From the IMG/VR virus record IMGVR_UViG_3300025086_000080, positions 1 through 40,233 of that record: DNA of 40,233 nt; one strand, 5' to 3'. A model generated the notes under the pieces. It saw only the letters and a program-made list of their open reading frames with translations. It was not told the DNA's origin and did not search any database. Of this stretch, positions 6,515-15,550 are shown one piece after another (positions within the stretch are counted from its first letter, which is position 1; every line of letters begins with the position of its first letter). This DNA is from a virus. The position numbers and the translations under genes are program-made.

Positions 6515-6919
6515 ATGGCAATATCAGGAACAAAAGCAACGGAAGCTGCTTTCGGTCAATATGGAAGCACATACCTTACTGGAGATGGAGCGAAGATGGA
6601 TTTTAAAACAAGTGGTAAGTCTCCTAAGTTTATATGTGCAATAACAATACTTACTGCTGACACTTCATTTCAAACTTTAACTAACCACAATAGTACAAGG
6701 TTGGATAATGCTTGCATAAGTACGGTAGATGGAGAAGATGAAATAGATGCTGAATGGCAGTGTGCTACAGCTAACACAAGTAACTTTGCAACAGTAATAA
6801 CAACTTCTCATACGTTTCCTGCGGGAGTAACTATATATGGAGCTTGGAGCTCAGTGGAATTAAATGCGGGATCTTGCATTTGTTATTTAGCTCCAACAGG
6901 TAAAACAGTAGAAGTTTAA
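6515..6919 (+). CDS. Small beta-rich virion protein, decoration or fibre-associated (134 aa)
   Basis: The start at 6515 gives MAISGTKATEAAFGQYG. The frame is open from 6464, but that start lies upstream of the predicted transcript start. The protein is rich in Ser, Thr, Ala and Gly with alternating hydrophobics, and has a C-terminal HTFPAGVTIYGAWSSVELNAGS segment of a kind I associate with small surface proteins of marine phages. It has four cysteines and no enzyme motif. It is followed 9 nt later by the LamG-like protein, so a capsid-surface or fibre-base role is likely. Confidence 0.55.
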   Translation: MAISGTKATEAAFGQYGSTYLTGDGAKMDFKTSGKSPKFICAITILTADTSFQTLTNHNSTRLDNACISTVDGEDEIDAEWQCATANTSNFATVITTSHTFPAGVTIYGAWSSVELNAGSCICYLAPTGKTVEV

Positions 6920-6928
6920 TAATATAAT

Positions 6929-7813
6929 ATGTTAGGTTTAGGAAATAGTATAACTTCAGGTAGCGTTAGCTCCTTACCATTCTCACCAGAGCAAGTATCT
7001 GGACTGGTTGGTTGGTATGACTTTACTGACGCTGACACTGTGTTTCAACCAGATGGACCTACTCATAGTCCTATCACAATAGGTAAACCAATATCAAAAG
7101 TAACCAATAAGGCTTATGATGGTTTAGGAGCAAGCTCTGTTTCGTTAAATGCTTTTCTTCAACAACCAGTTTCTGGCCGAAGACCTGACTGGAAAGTGGG
7201 AACAAATGGTTTAAATTGTGCAGAATTTACTGTTAATCTTCAAAGCTTATATTCAATGTATTCAACCCCAACAGGTGCTGCATCAGCAAATAGAATGGGA
7301 GGGTTTACACTTGATCATGATAACGTAAGTATGTTTATTGTTTTTAAAACTGATCAAAGCACTATATCCACAGCTAATGACCAAGGACTTGTTTGTTTTG
7401 TAGACAGTTCCAGGCTAACTTCTCAAATTTCTTTAGAGGCGGTTTCAGATCAAATAGAATACCAATCGAAAGATGGTACCCAAAGGGTTGTGAGTAACAC
7501 AGCTTGGGCTTCTCCAGATTTTGAGGCTTGGAGCTTTGTTAATAATAGCACTAATAGTAGGATATGGAATAGCGTAGGCAGCCCTGTTGCTACAGAGGCC
7601 GCTTTGGATGACACCCATAATAGAGATATGACCGCAAATAGTTCCCGTATAATGTTTCTTGTTGGAGCTAGAGACGGGGCCAACTCAACACTTGGTGCTA
7701 GTGCGGATTCAGGTACTGGTGCTATACATGAAGTTCTTATTTACAATAATGCTGTTAGTGATTCTAATTTAAGCAAAATACAAAAGTACCTTCATGATAA
7801 ATATGGTTTATAA
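6929..7813 (+). CDS. LamG/concanavalin-like surface protein (294 aa)
   Basis: The opening SPEQVSGLVGWYDFTDADTVF, followed by repeated short beta-strand-like segments and a final GAIHEVLIYNNAVSDSNLSKIQKYLHDKYGL, is characteristic of LamG-like jelly-roll proteins. In that family the WYDF/LVGWY motif marks the first strand and the IxExLIYNxxLSDxxxxxIxxYL ending marks the last strand and helix. Such domains bind carbohydrate or polymer surfaces, and in phages they occur on fibres and capsid decorations. It is in a fibre module between a small beta-rich protein and an adhesin-like protein. The target glycan cannot be inferred. Confidence 0.75.
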   Translation: MLGLGNSITSGSVSSLPFSPEQVSGLVGWYDFTDADTVFQPDGPTHSPITIGKPISKVTNKAYDGLGASSVSLNAFLQQPVSGRRPDWKVGTNGLNCAEFTVNLQSLYSMYSTPTGAASANRMGGFTLDHDNVSMFIVFKTDQSTISTANDQGLVCFVDSSRLTSQISLEAVSDQIEYQSKDGTQRVVSNTAWASPDFEAWSFVNNSTNSRIWNSVGSPVATEAALDDTHNRDMTANSSRIMFLVGARDGANSTLGASADSGTGAIHEVLIYNNAVSDSNLSKIQKYLHDKYGL

Positions 7814-7829
7814 TAAATAATAAAATAAA

Positions 7830-9212
7830 ATGAGCTCATTAACAGGACAAAAAATAAAAGACAGTTATAAAAGTTTAATTAAAACTGAAGCAACAACAGG
7901 CTTTAACTCTACCACGCCAACAAGAATAGAGGATGGGGATGGGGTAAAAAGTGCTATTCATTTAGGTAAATCATCTTTACACGTGTCTGGCAGTGTGGCT
8001 GTTAATGTTTCAGAAACTTCTACGCCATCAGCAAATTTACATATTATAGGAACCTCTACTAAATCTATGTTAGTAGAAAACTCAGATGGTTATGATAAAT
8101 TTTATATAGGTGACACAAATGGATCTTACAATGTAAAACTTGGTGATATAGACGTAACCTCTCCAGGTAATAATAATTACATGTGTATAGAGGATAATAA
8201 CAATAGATCTTTCTTTAAAACTACAAGCTTTGGTATAAATAATACAGTTCCTACATCAACACTACATGTTGGTAATTTTTCTGGAACAGCAAACTTTTCA
8301 CTAGGATCTGACACCAGTGCGTTTAAAGTAGGTAAGAGTGGTAATACAGAACTACTTAAAGTTGACACACAAAATGAAAAGGTTGTGGTTAATGGAGATC
8401 TAGAGATGACGGGCACTGGATCTTTTAGAAAAAGCACACAAAGAATAGAGCTAGAAGAATACTTTAAAAAATTACCAGCTGTTAACCTTACTATGGTTAT
8501 AGACCCTGATGCGGATGACGCAACTCTTCTAGCTAATTACGTTAGAGCAAATAAAGATTTTGAAGTCCTTGGAACAGATGTGGCAAATGCTACTATTAGG
8601 TTTGATACTGGGTCTTATGGTGGTATGGGCTTAATAACTCACAATTCAGCTAATGATCAGGTTATTGTTTTGCCTCACGCAGATGCAAATCAAACTATGT
8701 GGAACTCCAGTAGTTGGTTAACTCAAAAACAAGTTGTTTGGGAGGGTGCTATTCAAACAGGTGATTCTATAGCAGACGCTTCTTTTTGGGCTGGTATAAA
8801 GAAAACTAATGACGCTGCTTACGCAACAGATGATGATCAAGCTTACTTTTTGTATTCAAAAGATGATACTCAAGGAGCGTTAACAACAAATGCTAACTTA
8901 CATTTTATTTATTCTGTTGGAGGAACTGACTACATAACGGACTTAGGTCTTGCGGTTGCAGCAGATACTGTTTACAGATTAAGGATTGAGATAGATATAA
9001 ATAGACAAGTTTCTGTATTTGTTAATGACGCTCAATATGGGCTGGTTACATCAGCTACAGCAGGTGGTGCTACACAAAGTGATTCTACCACAAAATCTTT
9101 AGCTTTAACAAGCGGAGTTCCTTTATTTCCTTTTGTTGGAATAGAAACCCTTACCACTGCCTCTAAATCAATTATTTTATTTTACGAAAGAATTAGTAGA
9201 ATTATAGGCTAG
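7830..9212 (+). CDS. Tail-fibre or adhesin-like protein (460 aa)
   Basis: The N-terminus GQKIKDSYKSLIKTEATTGF (residues 6-25) resembles the attachment segment of phage fibres in this group. A repetitive beta region follows (about 45-195), with HVSGSVAVN and STLHVGNFSGTANF strands that resemble trimeric fibre shafts, then a globular C-terminal domain (about 210-460). The C-terminal part contains QVVWEGAIQTGDSIADASFWAGIK and YRLRIEIDINRQVSVFVND, typical of a concanavalin-like jelly roll. The likely role is receptor binding. It ends the module; the next gene has its own weak promoter. Confidence 0.65.
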   Translation: MSSLTGQKIKDSYKSLIKTEATTGFNSTTPTRIEDGDGVKSAIHLGKSSLHVSGSVAVNVSETSTPSANLHIIGTSTKSMLVENSDGYDKFYIGDTNGSYNVKLGDIDVTSPGNNNYMCIEDNNNRSFFKTTSFGINNTVPTSTLHVGNFSGTANFSLGSDTSAFKVGKSGNTELLKVDTQNEKVVVNGDLEMTGTGSFRKSTQRIELEEYFKKLPAVNLTMVIDPDADDATLLANYVRANKDFEVLGTDVANATIRFDTGSYGGMGLITHNSANDQVIVLPHADANQTMWNSSSWLTQKQVVWEGAIQTGDSIADASFWAGIKKTNDAAYATDDDQAYFLYSKDDTQGALTTNANLHFIYSVGGTDYITDLGLAVAADTVYRLRIEIDINRQVSVFVNDAQYGLVTSATAGGATQSDSTTKSLALTSGVPLFPFVGIETLTTASKSIILFYERISRIIG

Positions 9213-9243
9213 TTGTATTAATAAAAAATTTTTACTATATTGG
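9213..9243 (+). promoter_or_regulatory. Weak Bacteroidota-like promoter
   Basis: TTG at 9213-9215 is followed after 20 nt by TATATTGG, one base off TAnnTTTG. It stands 23 nt before the ATG at 9266, in the only gap between the fibre module and the next run of genes. Confidence 0.4.
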
Positions 9244-9265
9244 TAGAAATTTAATTTAATATAAC

Positions 9266-9658
9266 ATGAAAACCGAAAAACTAATCGAAAAGGTCTGTGA
9301 AGACGTTAAAAATCTACTTCTACAAAAAAATAGAGACTACGGAGATTCCGCTCTAAATCCATCAGGTGTATTTTCAAAAGGAGATGTTTTTGAATCATTA
9401 GGATCAAGAATAGATGATAAACTTATGCGTATACAAAACGTAGGGGTTAATGATGAAACAGAGGATACTATATCTGACTTAATAGGGTATCTTATTCTTT
9501 ATAAAGTTGCTATGATAATGGAAAAAGATGGGGAATATAAATCAGAAAAAGAAATTATTGAGAATGGTGGTTACGTGACGATAAATGGTAGAACGATTGG
9601 CGAGGTGGATGATTTAGACTTTTATTACTCAGAAAAAAACGAAAAAAATGGAAATTGA
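9266..9658 (+). CDS. DUF1599 / nucleotide modification associated domain 1-like protein (130 aa)
   Basis: The motif NRDYGDSALNP (about residues 22-32), then RIDDKLMRIQN (48-58) and a C-terminal DTISDLIGYLILYKVAMI helix (about 68-85), match the small helical family known as DUF1599, also called nucleotide modification associated domain 1. The family occurs in phages and is linked by context to modified nucleotides, but its reaction is not established to my knowledge. Residues after about 95 are extra and polar. Its stop overlaps the following start by 11 nt. It is unusual to find it directly beside structural genes. Confidence 0.65.
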   Translation: MKTEKLIEKVCEDVKNLLLQKNRDYGDSALNPSGVFSKGDVFESLGSRIDDKLMRIQNVGVNDETEDTISDLIGYLILYKVAMIMEKDGEYKSEKEIIENGGYVTINGRTIGEVDDLDFYYSEKNEKNGN

Positions 9659-9929
9659 ATCAATAAATCCTATAATAAGAAAAATAACAATAGGAGACTT
9701 AAAACAAGGATTAACTTATAAAGTTGGTCAAAAAATGTTAGGAGGAACTGTAGAGGTGACTGCTATAATACAGGATGAGGCAGCTTGGTTTAAGCATCAA
9801 CAGGTTGTTTATGATGTATATATAAAAACGGAGGGAGACGAGTTTTCAAGGCCTTGGAAAAGGTTTTTTGATCAGCCGACAGCTATAGAATTTGATGTTC
9901 AGGAAAGAGACTCTTACGAGGTGCAATAA
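9648..9929 (+). CDS. Small protein of unknown function (93 aa)
   Basis: I do not recognise a named family. The protein looks like a small beta-rich domain, with ITIGDLKQGLTYKVGQKMLGG followed by VEVTAIIQDEAAWF and VVYDVYIKTEGDEF, and ends in an acidic segment. There are no cysteines or obvious catalytic residues. Its start overlaps the DUF1599-like gene by 11 nt, and the GroES-like gene starts three nucleotides after its stop, so the three are translated as a unit. Confidence 0.55.
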   Translation: MEIESINPIIRKITIGDLKQGLTYKVGQKMLGGTVEVTAIIQDEAAWFKHQQVVYDVYIKTEGDEFSRPWKRFFDQPTAIEFDVQERDSYEVQ

Positions 9930-9932
9930 TAT

Positions 9933-10514
9933 ATGAGACCAATAAAAGATTATTTTTTTGTTAAGGTAGAAAAGAGAACCGAAGACACTACTAATGTTGG
10001 TGACACAGAATTAGTAATAGATACCAGTTTTGATCCATTAGTGTTAGCTAGGCAGTATGGGGTTGTGGTAGAAACGCCAGGGGTATTAACATGCGGAATA
10101 GACCTTGATATAAAAAAGGGAGATATTGTTTATTGTCATCACTTTTTAACACAGGATGAAAATGAGGTTAAGTTTTATGAAGAAGACCTTGTTTATAAGA
10201 TTTTTTGGAGTGACGTTTATTGTAGGGTTAGAAATGGTAAATTAAAGATGTTGCATTACTGGAACTTTGTGGAGCAGAAAATGGAAGATGAAGATGATTT
10301 TAAAACAAAATCAGGTATACTAATTAAGCCTGAAATGGAAGAAATCCAACTTCATGGGTACGTAAGACATTTAAATAAAGAGTTAAAGGAGTTAGGGGTA
10401 AAGAAGGGAGATGAGGTTGTTTTTTCAGAAAATTCAGAGTATGATATGGATATTATGGGAAAAAAATTGATGAGGATGAGAAATTTTGATATATTAGCTA
10501 AAATAGAAAAATAG
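9933..10514 (+). CDS. Co-chaperonin with two tandem GroES-like domains (193 aa)
   Basis: There are two GroES-type beta-barrel patterns in tandem. Domain 1 (about residues 1-100) has PIKDYFFVKVEKR, a loop ending in LVI (27-29), GVVVETPG and IKKGDIVYCHHF. Domain 2 (about 105-193) has FKTKSGILIKP (ILI at 129-131), VKKGDEVVFSENSEYDMDIMGKK and FDILAKIEK. In GroES the mobile-loop tripeptide IVL contacts GroEL; LVI and ILI occupy the matching positions. Phage co-chaperonins such as T4 gp31 replace GroES during capsid protein folding, and this gene stands just upstream of packaging and capsid genes. A two-domain layout is also known in plastid Cpn20. Chaperonin binding is inferred. Confidence 0.75.
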   Translation: MRPIKDYFFVKVEKRTEDTTNVGDTELVIDTSFDPLVLARQYGVVVETPGVLTCGIDLDIKKGDIVYCHHFLTQDENEVKFYEEDLVYKIFWSDVYCRVRNGKLKMLHYWNFVEQKMEDEDDFKTKSGILIKPEMEEIQLHGYVRHLNKELKELGVKKGDEVVFSENSEYDMDIMGKKLMRMRNFDILAKIEK

Positions 10515-10515
10515 T

Positions 10516-10818
10516 ATGGAGGACAATGAAATCTTAGACTTATGTATGGAAAACTCTTACGACCTTATCATGGGTAAAAAGTCCTTAGATGAAATACTAG
10601 AATCAAGCGAAGTTCCTTATCTTTTATGGAACGTGGTTAGCGAAAAGGACCTTAAAAGCTCTATCTTTAATGACGTTTTAGATCTTATGATAAAATATTA
10701 CGAGGACACCGAAGAATACGAAAGGTGCTCTAAATTATTAAATTTAAAGAAAAATGAAAAACTTAGACGTAAAAAAAAGATTAGAGGAATTAATAGAATC
10801 GGGGAGGCAGGCGTTTGA
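10516..10818 (+). CDS. Small helical protein of unknown function (100 aa)
   Basis: I do not recognise the family. It is acidic and helical through residue 70 and ends in a very basic segment (LKKNEKLRRKKKIRG, about 77-91). The start follows the GroES-like stop by one base. Its last 65 nt overlap the next gene in another frame, so the two are likely translationally linked. Its position before the terminase suggests a packaging or assembly accessory role, which is inference. Confidence 0.55.
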   Translation: MEDNEILDLCMENSYDLIMGKKSLDEILESSEVPYLLWNVVSEKDLKSSIFNDVLDLMIKYYEDTEEYERCSKLLNLKKNEKLRRKKKIRGINRIGEAGV

Positions 10819-11044
10819 TTTATTATTAGAGGAGGTTAAAAAACCCGTAGACCCAGAGTTACAAGACGATAAGGCTAGAAATGCTATGAAGGCTAAAAAA
10901 GAATGTTTTATGGATGCTCAAGAAATTTTAATGTCTATAAATAAAATTCAGAAACAAATAGAGGGGGATAGTACAGAGGAAGATATAGATAAAGAGGAAA
11001 ATTCATTTCAAGCTGGCTTCTCAGAAAAATACGCTAAAAAATAG
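10754..11044 (+). CDS. Candidate small terminase subunit, by position (96 aa)
   Basis: This is a small helical, charged protein containing GRQAFDLLLEEVKKPVDPEL and a long helix around ECFMDAQEILMSINKIQKQI (about residues 50-70), ending in an acidic and then lysine tail. It sits immediately before the large terminase gene, the usual place of TerS, and its size and helical content would fit. No helix-turn-helix is obvious by eye, so the call rests mainly on gene order. It overlaps the preceding gene by 65 nt. Confidence 0.4.
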   Translation: MKNLDVKKRLEELIESGRQAFDLLLEEVKKPVDPELQDDKARNAMKAKKECFMDAQEILMSINKIQKQIEGDSTEEDIDKEENSFQAGFSEKYAKK

Positions 11045-11063
11045 ACAGTACAATTTATTTTAC

Positions 11064-11071
11064 TATATTTG
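11064..11071 (+). promoter_or_regulatory. Candidate promoter for terminase and portal
   Basis: TATATTTG matches TAnnTTTG exactly, 21 nt before the terminase ATG. No TTG stands at the ideal upstream distance. Confidence 0.5.
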
Positions 11072-11092
11072 CATAATTGGTAAAAATTTCTT

Positions 11093-13120
11093 ATGGAAGG
11101 AAAAATAAGAGTAAATGGATTAGAATTTAAGCTCCCTCCTAAGCCCAAGAAAAAAGATATACTTTTTTCAGATCTAAAAAAGAAAGATCAAAAGTGGACG
11201 AGGACAGAGCTTCCAGATACCCTTTCAGAAGAAACAGCAGCCAGTCATTCAAAATTTATAAACAAAGAGTTCGACAGAAGAAAGAATGGTGTTTGGTTTA
11301 TGAATAATGGAAAACCTACATATATAACGGGCGAACATTACTATTATTTAAACTGGTGCAAACTAGATATAGGTTACCCTGAATATAGAGATAGGGATAG
11401 AAGGTTCTTTATTTTTTGGGAAATATGTAAAAATGATCCAGAGTGCTTTGGAATGGTTATGGTAAAGCATCGTAGAGAAGGGGCTTCTTATAAGGGTGCC
11501 GCTATGCTATTACATGAAATAACATCTAGATATAATTCACATGGTGGTATTATAAGTAAAACAGGTGTAGATGCTAAATCATTATTTACTGATAAGTTGG
11601 TTTATATGTTTAGGCATTTACCTTTTTTCTTTCAACCTATTATAGATGGTAGTGATAATCCTAAAAGTACATTAAGCTTTAATGCTCCAGGACAGAAAAT
11701 TTCTAAAAATTTTAAGAAGATTGTAAAGTCAGAGGCTTTAAATAGTAAGATAGACTGGAGGAATACAAAAGACAACTCTTATGACTCAGTGAAGTTAATT
11801 AGATATTTATGTGATGAGGGTGGTAAATGGGTGGACGCTAATGTAGAAAAGAATTGGCAAGTTGTTAGATCCTGCTTAACACTAGGCGATAGAATTATAG
11901 GAAAATGTTTTATGCCAACTACAGTTAATGAAATGGCTGACTCAGGTGGTGAAAGATTTAAAAACATATGGGACGATAGTAGTATAGAAGAAAGAGATGG
12001 AAATGGCAGGACTAGATCTGGTATGTATAGTTATTTCACTCCAGCTTACGATGGGTATGAAGGATTTATAGATGAGTACGGTATGTCTGTTATTAGTAAT
12101 CCTACAAAAGAACAGGCTAAGTTTATAGGAAAAAATATAGGATCAAAAGAATATCTTCAAAACGTAAGAGAGGGGTATAAAAAAAATACAACAAAACTTT
12201 CTGAAGAAAAAAGACAAAGACCTTTTACTGTTGAAGAGGCTTTTAGAAGTGATTCAAGACATAGTCCTTTTGATGTAGAAAGAATCTATCAACAAATGGA
12301 TTATAATGAAGAGTCGGAAGGATTAATAGTAAAGGGTGATTTTATATGGAAAGATGGAATGAAGGACACTAAAGTTGTTTGGAGACCAGGATCTACAGGT
12401 AGATGGAGAATATCTTGGTTGCCTCCAGAAGATAGAAGAAATAGTATAAAAATGAAAGGCGTTAAAAAATGCCCAGGAAATGAAATAGAAATGGTAGCTG
12501 GATGTGACCCTTATGATCATGATACAACAACTGACGGAAGGAGATCAGACGCTGCTTGTTATGTGTATAAAAAATTCACAATGATGGATGATTTTTCTAA
12601 TGTGTTTGTTTGTGAATATATAGCTAGGCCACCTAAGGCAGAAATGTTTTATGAAGATGTTCTTAAAACTTGTGTTTTTTATGGTTGCCCTATATTAGTA
12701 GAGAATAATAAAATAGGTATTATAAAGTATTTTGAAAGAAGAGGTTATTATGAGTATTTAATGGATAGACCAGAATCAACTCATACAGACAGTAGCAGAA
12801 AGCAAAGAACAAAAGGAATACCATCAACAGGTGTTGCTGTATTAAATGCACAAACGGAAGCTATTGCTTCTTATGTGTATGATTATATAGGCATACTTGA
12901 TATAGAAACAATGGAAATGGGTAAATGTTATTTTAATAGACTACTAGATGATTGGAGTCGATTTGAACCAGATAATAGAACAAAGTATGATGCTTCAGTA
13001 GCATCTAGCTTAGCTTTACTTGGTGCTCAAAAACATGTTACAAAAAAGAAAGTTAAAAAAATAAGTATTAACTTTATAAAAAAATATAATAATTCAGGAT
13101 TAATATCTAAGAGAGTATAG
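11093..13120 (+). CDS. terL: Terminase large subunit, packaging ATPase-nuclease (675 aa)
   Basis: The N-terminal ATPase half has a divergent Walker A, KHRREGASYK (residues 125-134), in which the usual GKT/S is GAS. Walker B is LIRYLCDE (235-242) and a coupling motif is PTTVNE (275-280). The nuclease half shows acidic residues in the expected order: Asp472 in AGCDPYD, Glu537 in ILVENNK and Asp633 in KYDAS. The length is normal for TerL. The motor translocates DNA through the portal and cuts it. The portal gene begins with no gap after its stop (TAGATG). The divergent Walker A resembles that of TerL in crAss-like and related Bacteroidota phages. Confidence 0.9.
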   Translation: MEGKIRVNGLEFKLPPKPKKKDILFSDLKKKDQKWTRTELPDTLSEETAASHSKFINKEFDRRKNGVWFMNNGKPTYITGEHYYYLNWCKLDIGYPEYRDRDRRFFIFWEICKNDPECFGMVMVKHRREGASYKGAAMLLHEITSRYNSHGGIISKTGVDAKSLFTDKLVYMFRHLPFFFQPIIDGSDNPKSTLSFNAPGQKISKNFKKIVKSEALNSKIDWRNTKDNSYDSVKLIRYLCDEGGKWVDANVEKNWQVVRSCLTLGDRIIGKCFMPTTVNEMADSGGERFKNIWDDSSIEERDGNGRTRSGMYSYFTPAYDGYEGFIDEYGMSVISNPTKEQAKFIGKNIGSKEYLQNVREGYKKNTTKLSEEKRQRPFTVEEAFRSDSRHSPFDVERIYQQMDYNEESEGLIVKGDFIWKDGMKDTKVVWRPGSTGRWRISWLPPEDRRNSIKMKGVKKCPGNEIEMVAGCDPYDHDTTTDGRRSDAACYVYKKFTMMDDFSNVFVCEYIARPPKAEMFYEDVLKTCVFYGCPILVENNKIGIIKYFERRGYYEYLMDRPESTHTDSSRKQRTKGIPSTGVAVLNAQTEAIASYVYDYIGILDIETMEMGKCYFNRLLDDWSRFEPDNRTKYDASVASSLALLGAQKHVTKKKVKKISINFIKKYNNSGLISKRV

Positions 13121-15532
13121 ATGAAAACACAATTTGAAACTATAGGAGGGTACCCTACTATCTTTGTTAGTAACGAAGATAAAGCTAAAAATGAATACGG
13201 TCTTCAGTATTTTAAAAAAATGTATCACGACTGGAAAAATAACAGTCAAATGAACTACCAAGACAGAAAAAGAAGATTTGAAAAAATGAGATCTTATGCC
13301 GAGGGAACACAAAGTGTTGGTAAGTATAAAGATTTATTAGACGTTCAAGGGGATAGTTCTTATATGAATATAGATTGGACCCCTGTCTCTATTATACCTA
13401 AATTTGTTGATGTTGTTTGTGGGAGTATTATCAACCAAGAGCATAGTGTAAAAGCAAACGCTATAGACCCTATATCAATAGATGTTAGAAGAAAAGATAC
13501 TAAAAAAATGGTAGCTGATATGTTATTGGGCCCAATTAGATCTATAATGACTCAAAAAACAGGAAGAGCTTATGATAAGCCTGGTTTTGTAGCCAAAGAT
13601 TATGATGAAATAAAGATATTTATGTCTTTAAATTACAAACAAGCTCAAGAAATAGCTATAGAGAATGGAATTACTTTTGTTTTACAACAAAATGATTTTG
13701 AAGAAATGAGAAGAAAGTTAATAAGAGATATGGTTGTTATTGGAACAGCTTCTATAAAAACTTATATAGACCCTTCTTATGGAGTGAAGATAAGATATGT
13801 TGATCCATCAAACTTAATAACATCTCACACAAATTATCCTGATTACAAAAATATACAGCACGCTGGTGAAGTTTACACTATATCTATAGCTGAATTAAAA
13901 CAAATGGCTGGTGATCAGTTTACCGAAGAACAATATAAAGATATAGCAGAAAATTATGCAAAGAAAACAGAAGATACTGATTATATGAATAATGGTAGGT
14001 TTTCTGGAATAGGGGATTATAACCATGAGTACGATAAGTTTTCTATAGAAATAATGGATGCTGAGTTTATATCTACTTATGACATGAAGTATGAGAAGAA
14101 ACAAAATAGTTATGGCGGATACGCTGTAAACAAAAGGGGTTATAATTATAAGACTCCAAAAAAATCTAAAAATAAAAGAGAAGTAATACAAAATTCTGTT
14201 AAGGTAGTTTATAGTGGTAAGTATATTGTGGGAACAGATTTTATATTTGATTATGGTCTTGCTAAGAACATGTCTAGAAAAAAATCAAAACTATCTGAGG
14301 TTTCTTTATCTTATATGGTTTACACCCCAAACATTCATAAAATGCAGAATGTTTCCTTAGTTCAAAGAATGATTCCATTTGGCGATCAGATACAATTAGC
14401 TCATTTAAAAATGCAACAAGTAATGGCTAAAGCTAGACCAAAGGGGGCTGCTTTTGAGGTAGGGTCTTTAGAGAATGTTTCCAAAGGTGATGGCGGAACA
14501 TTTACCCCACTTGAGCTTCAAGAGATATTTGATCAAACAGGTAATATATACTACAGAAGAATGGATGATGAAGGGGCGGCTTCAAACGCTGTTCCTATAC
14601 AAGAGTTAGAAAATGGCATAGGTAGGGATATGATGCAGTTGATTCAAATATATCAACACAATCTACAAATGGTTAGGGATGTAACGGGTGTTAATGAGGC
14701 TAGAGACGGGACAAAGCCATCTAGTGAAGCTTTGGTTGGTGTTCAAAAAATGCAACTACTAGCTTCTAACAATGCCACTAGAAGTATTAACGATGGGTTT
14801 TTAAAAATATTTAAGAATTTATCTGAGTCTATATGCTTAAAGTTACAAGACATAGTAGAGTATGATAAAGCTATTGATGGTTATATATCAGCCATAGGTA
14901 GTTCTACTATAGAGACTATAAAAGTAAATAAAGATGTGTCCGCTAGAGATTTTGGTATATTTATTGAAATAGCTCCTGATGAAGAGGAGAAAGCTAGGTT
15001 AGAGCAGAACATTCAGGTATCTATAGCACAGAAAGAGCTTCGTATAGAGGATGCCATAATGATTAGAGATATAAAAAATGTTAAACTAGCCAATCAATTA
15101 CTTATACTTAGAAGAAAGAAATATCAAGAAGAGCAAATTGGCATGCAAAAAGCTGCTTCACAGGCAAACGCTCAACAACAGCAACAATCTGTAATGGCCG
15201 CTACACAAGCAAAGCAACAAGAGTTACAAATGGAGGCTCAAATAGACATGCAGAAAATGCAGGCAGAGGCACAGATACAAAGTCAAAAAATGCAGTTAGA
15301 GTTTCAGTTAAAGAATCAATTTGAAGAAGCTTCTCATAAAAGAAGAATGAATGAAATTCATTTAACAAATCAAGCTAAGGTTGCTGCTGGCAAAATACAA
15401 GGTGATTCTAGAAAAGATACTATAGAAAAAAGTGCTCATTTTCAATCAAGAATGATAGAGCAAAGAAAAGGTAATCAACCTCCTATAGAGAATCCTGATC
15501 AAGAGTTTGGTGCTTTGCCAGAAATGGAATAA
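13121..15532 (+). CDS. Portal protein (803 aa)
   Basis: Size, position after terL and core pattern fit a large podovirus-type portal. Residues about 420-450 (QIQLAHLKMQQVMAKARPKGAAFEV) and 520-555 (VTGVNEARDGTKPSSEALVGVQ) match the crown and stem region I know from crAss-like and Bacteroidota phage portals. The C-terminal quarter (about 645-790) is a Gln/Met-rich coiled coil, like the barrel extension of P22-type portals. The portal forms the dodecameric DNA entry and exit ring and binds TerL. No transmembrane or enzyme motif is seen. It is translated directly after terL. Confidence 0.85.
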   Translation: MKTQFETIGGYPTIFVSNEDKAKNEYGLQYFKKMYHDWKNNSQMNYQDRKRRFEKMRSYAEGTQSVGKYKDLLDVQGDSSYMNIDWTPVSIIPKFVDVVCGSIINQEHSVKANAIDPISIDVRRKDTKKMVADMLLGPIRSIMTQKTGRAYDKPGFVAKDYDEIKIFMSLNYKQAQEIAIENGITFVLQQNDFEEMRRKLIRDMVVIGTASIKTYIDPSYGVKIRYVDPSNLITSHTNYPDYKNIQHAGEVYTISIAELKQMAGDQFTEEQYKDIAENYAKKTEDTDYMNNGRFSGIGDYNHEYDKFSIEIMDAEFISTYDMKYEKKQNSYGGYAVNKRGYNYKTPKKSKNKREVIQNSVKVVYSGKYIVGTDFIFDYGLAKNMSRKKSKLSEVSLSYMVYTPNIHKMQNVSLVQRMIPFGDQIQLAHLKMQQVMAKARPKGAAFEVGSLENVSKGDGGTFTPLELQEIFDQTGNIYYRRMDDEGAASNAVPIQELENGIGRDMMQLIQIYQHNLQMVRDVTGVNEARDGTKPSSEALVGVQKMQLLASNNATRSINDGFLKIFKNLSESICLKLQDIVEYDKAIDGYISAIGSSTIETIKVNKDVSARDFGIFIEIAPDEEEKARLEQNIQVSIAQKELRIEDAIMIRDIKNVKLANQLLILRRKKYQEEQIGMQKAASQANAQQQQQSVMAATQAKQQELQMEAQIDMQKMQAEAQIQSQKMQLEFQLKNQFEEASHKRRMNEIHLTNQAKVAAGKIQGDSRKDTIEKSAHFQSRMIEQRKGNQPPIENPDQEFGALPEME

Positions 15533-15550
15533 AAATACATAAGTAAAATT

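Noticed and set aside
13895-14191. 98-codon antisense frame in the portal gene
   Set aside because: It is a hydrophobic shadow of the portal coding sequence, with no promoter or leader.
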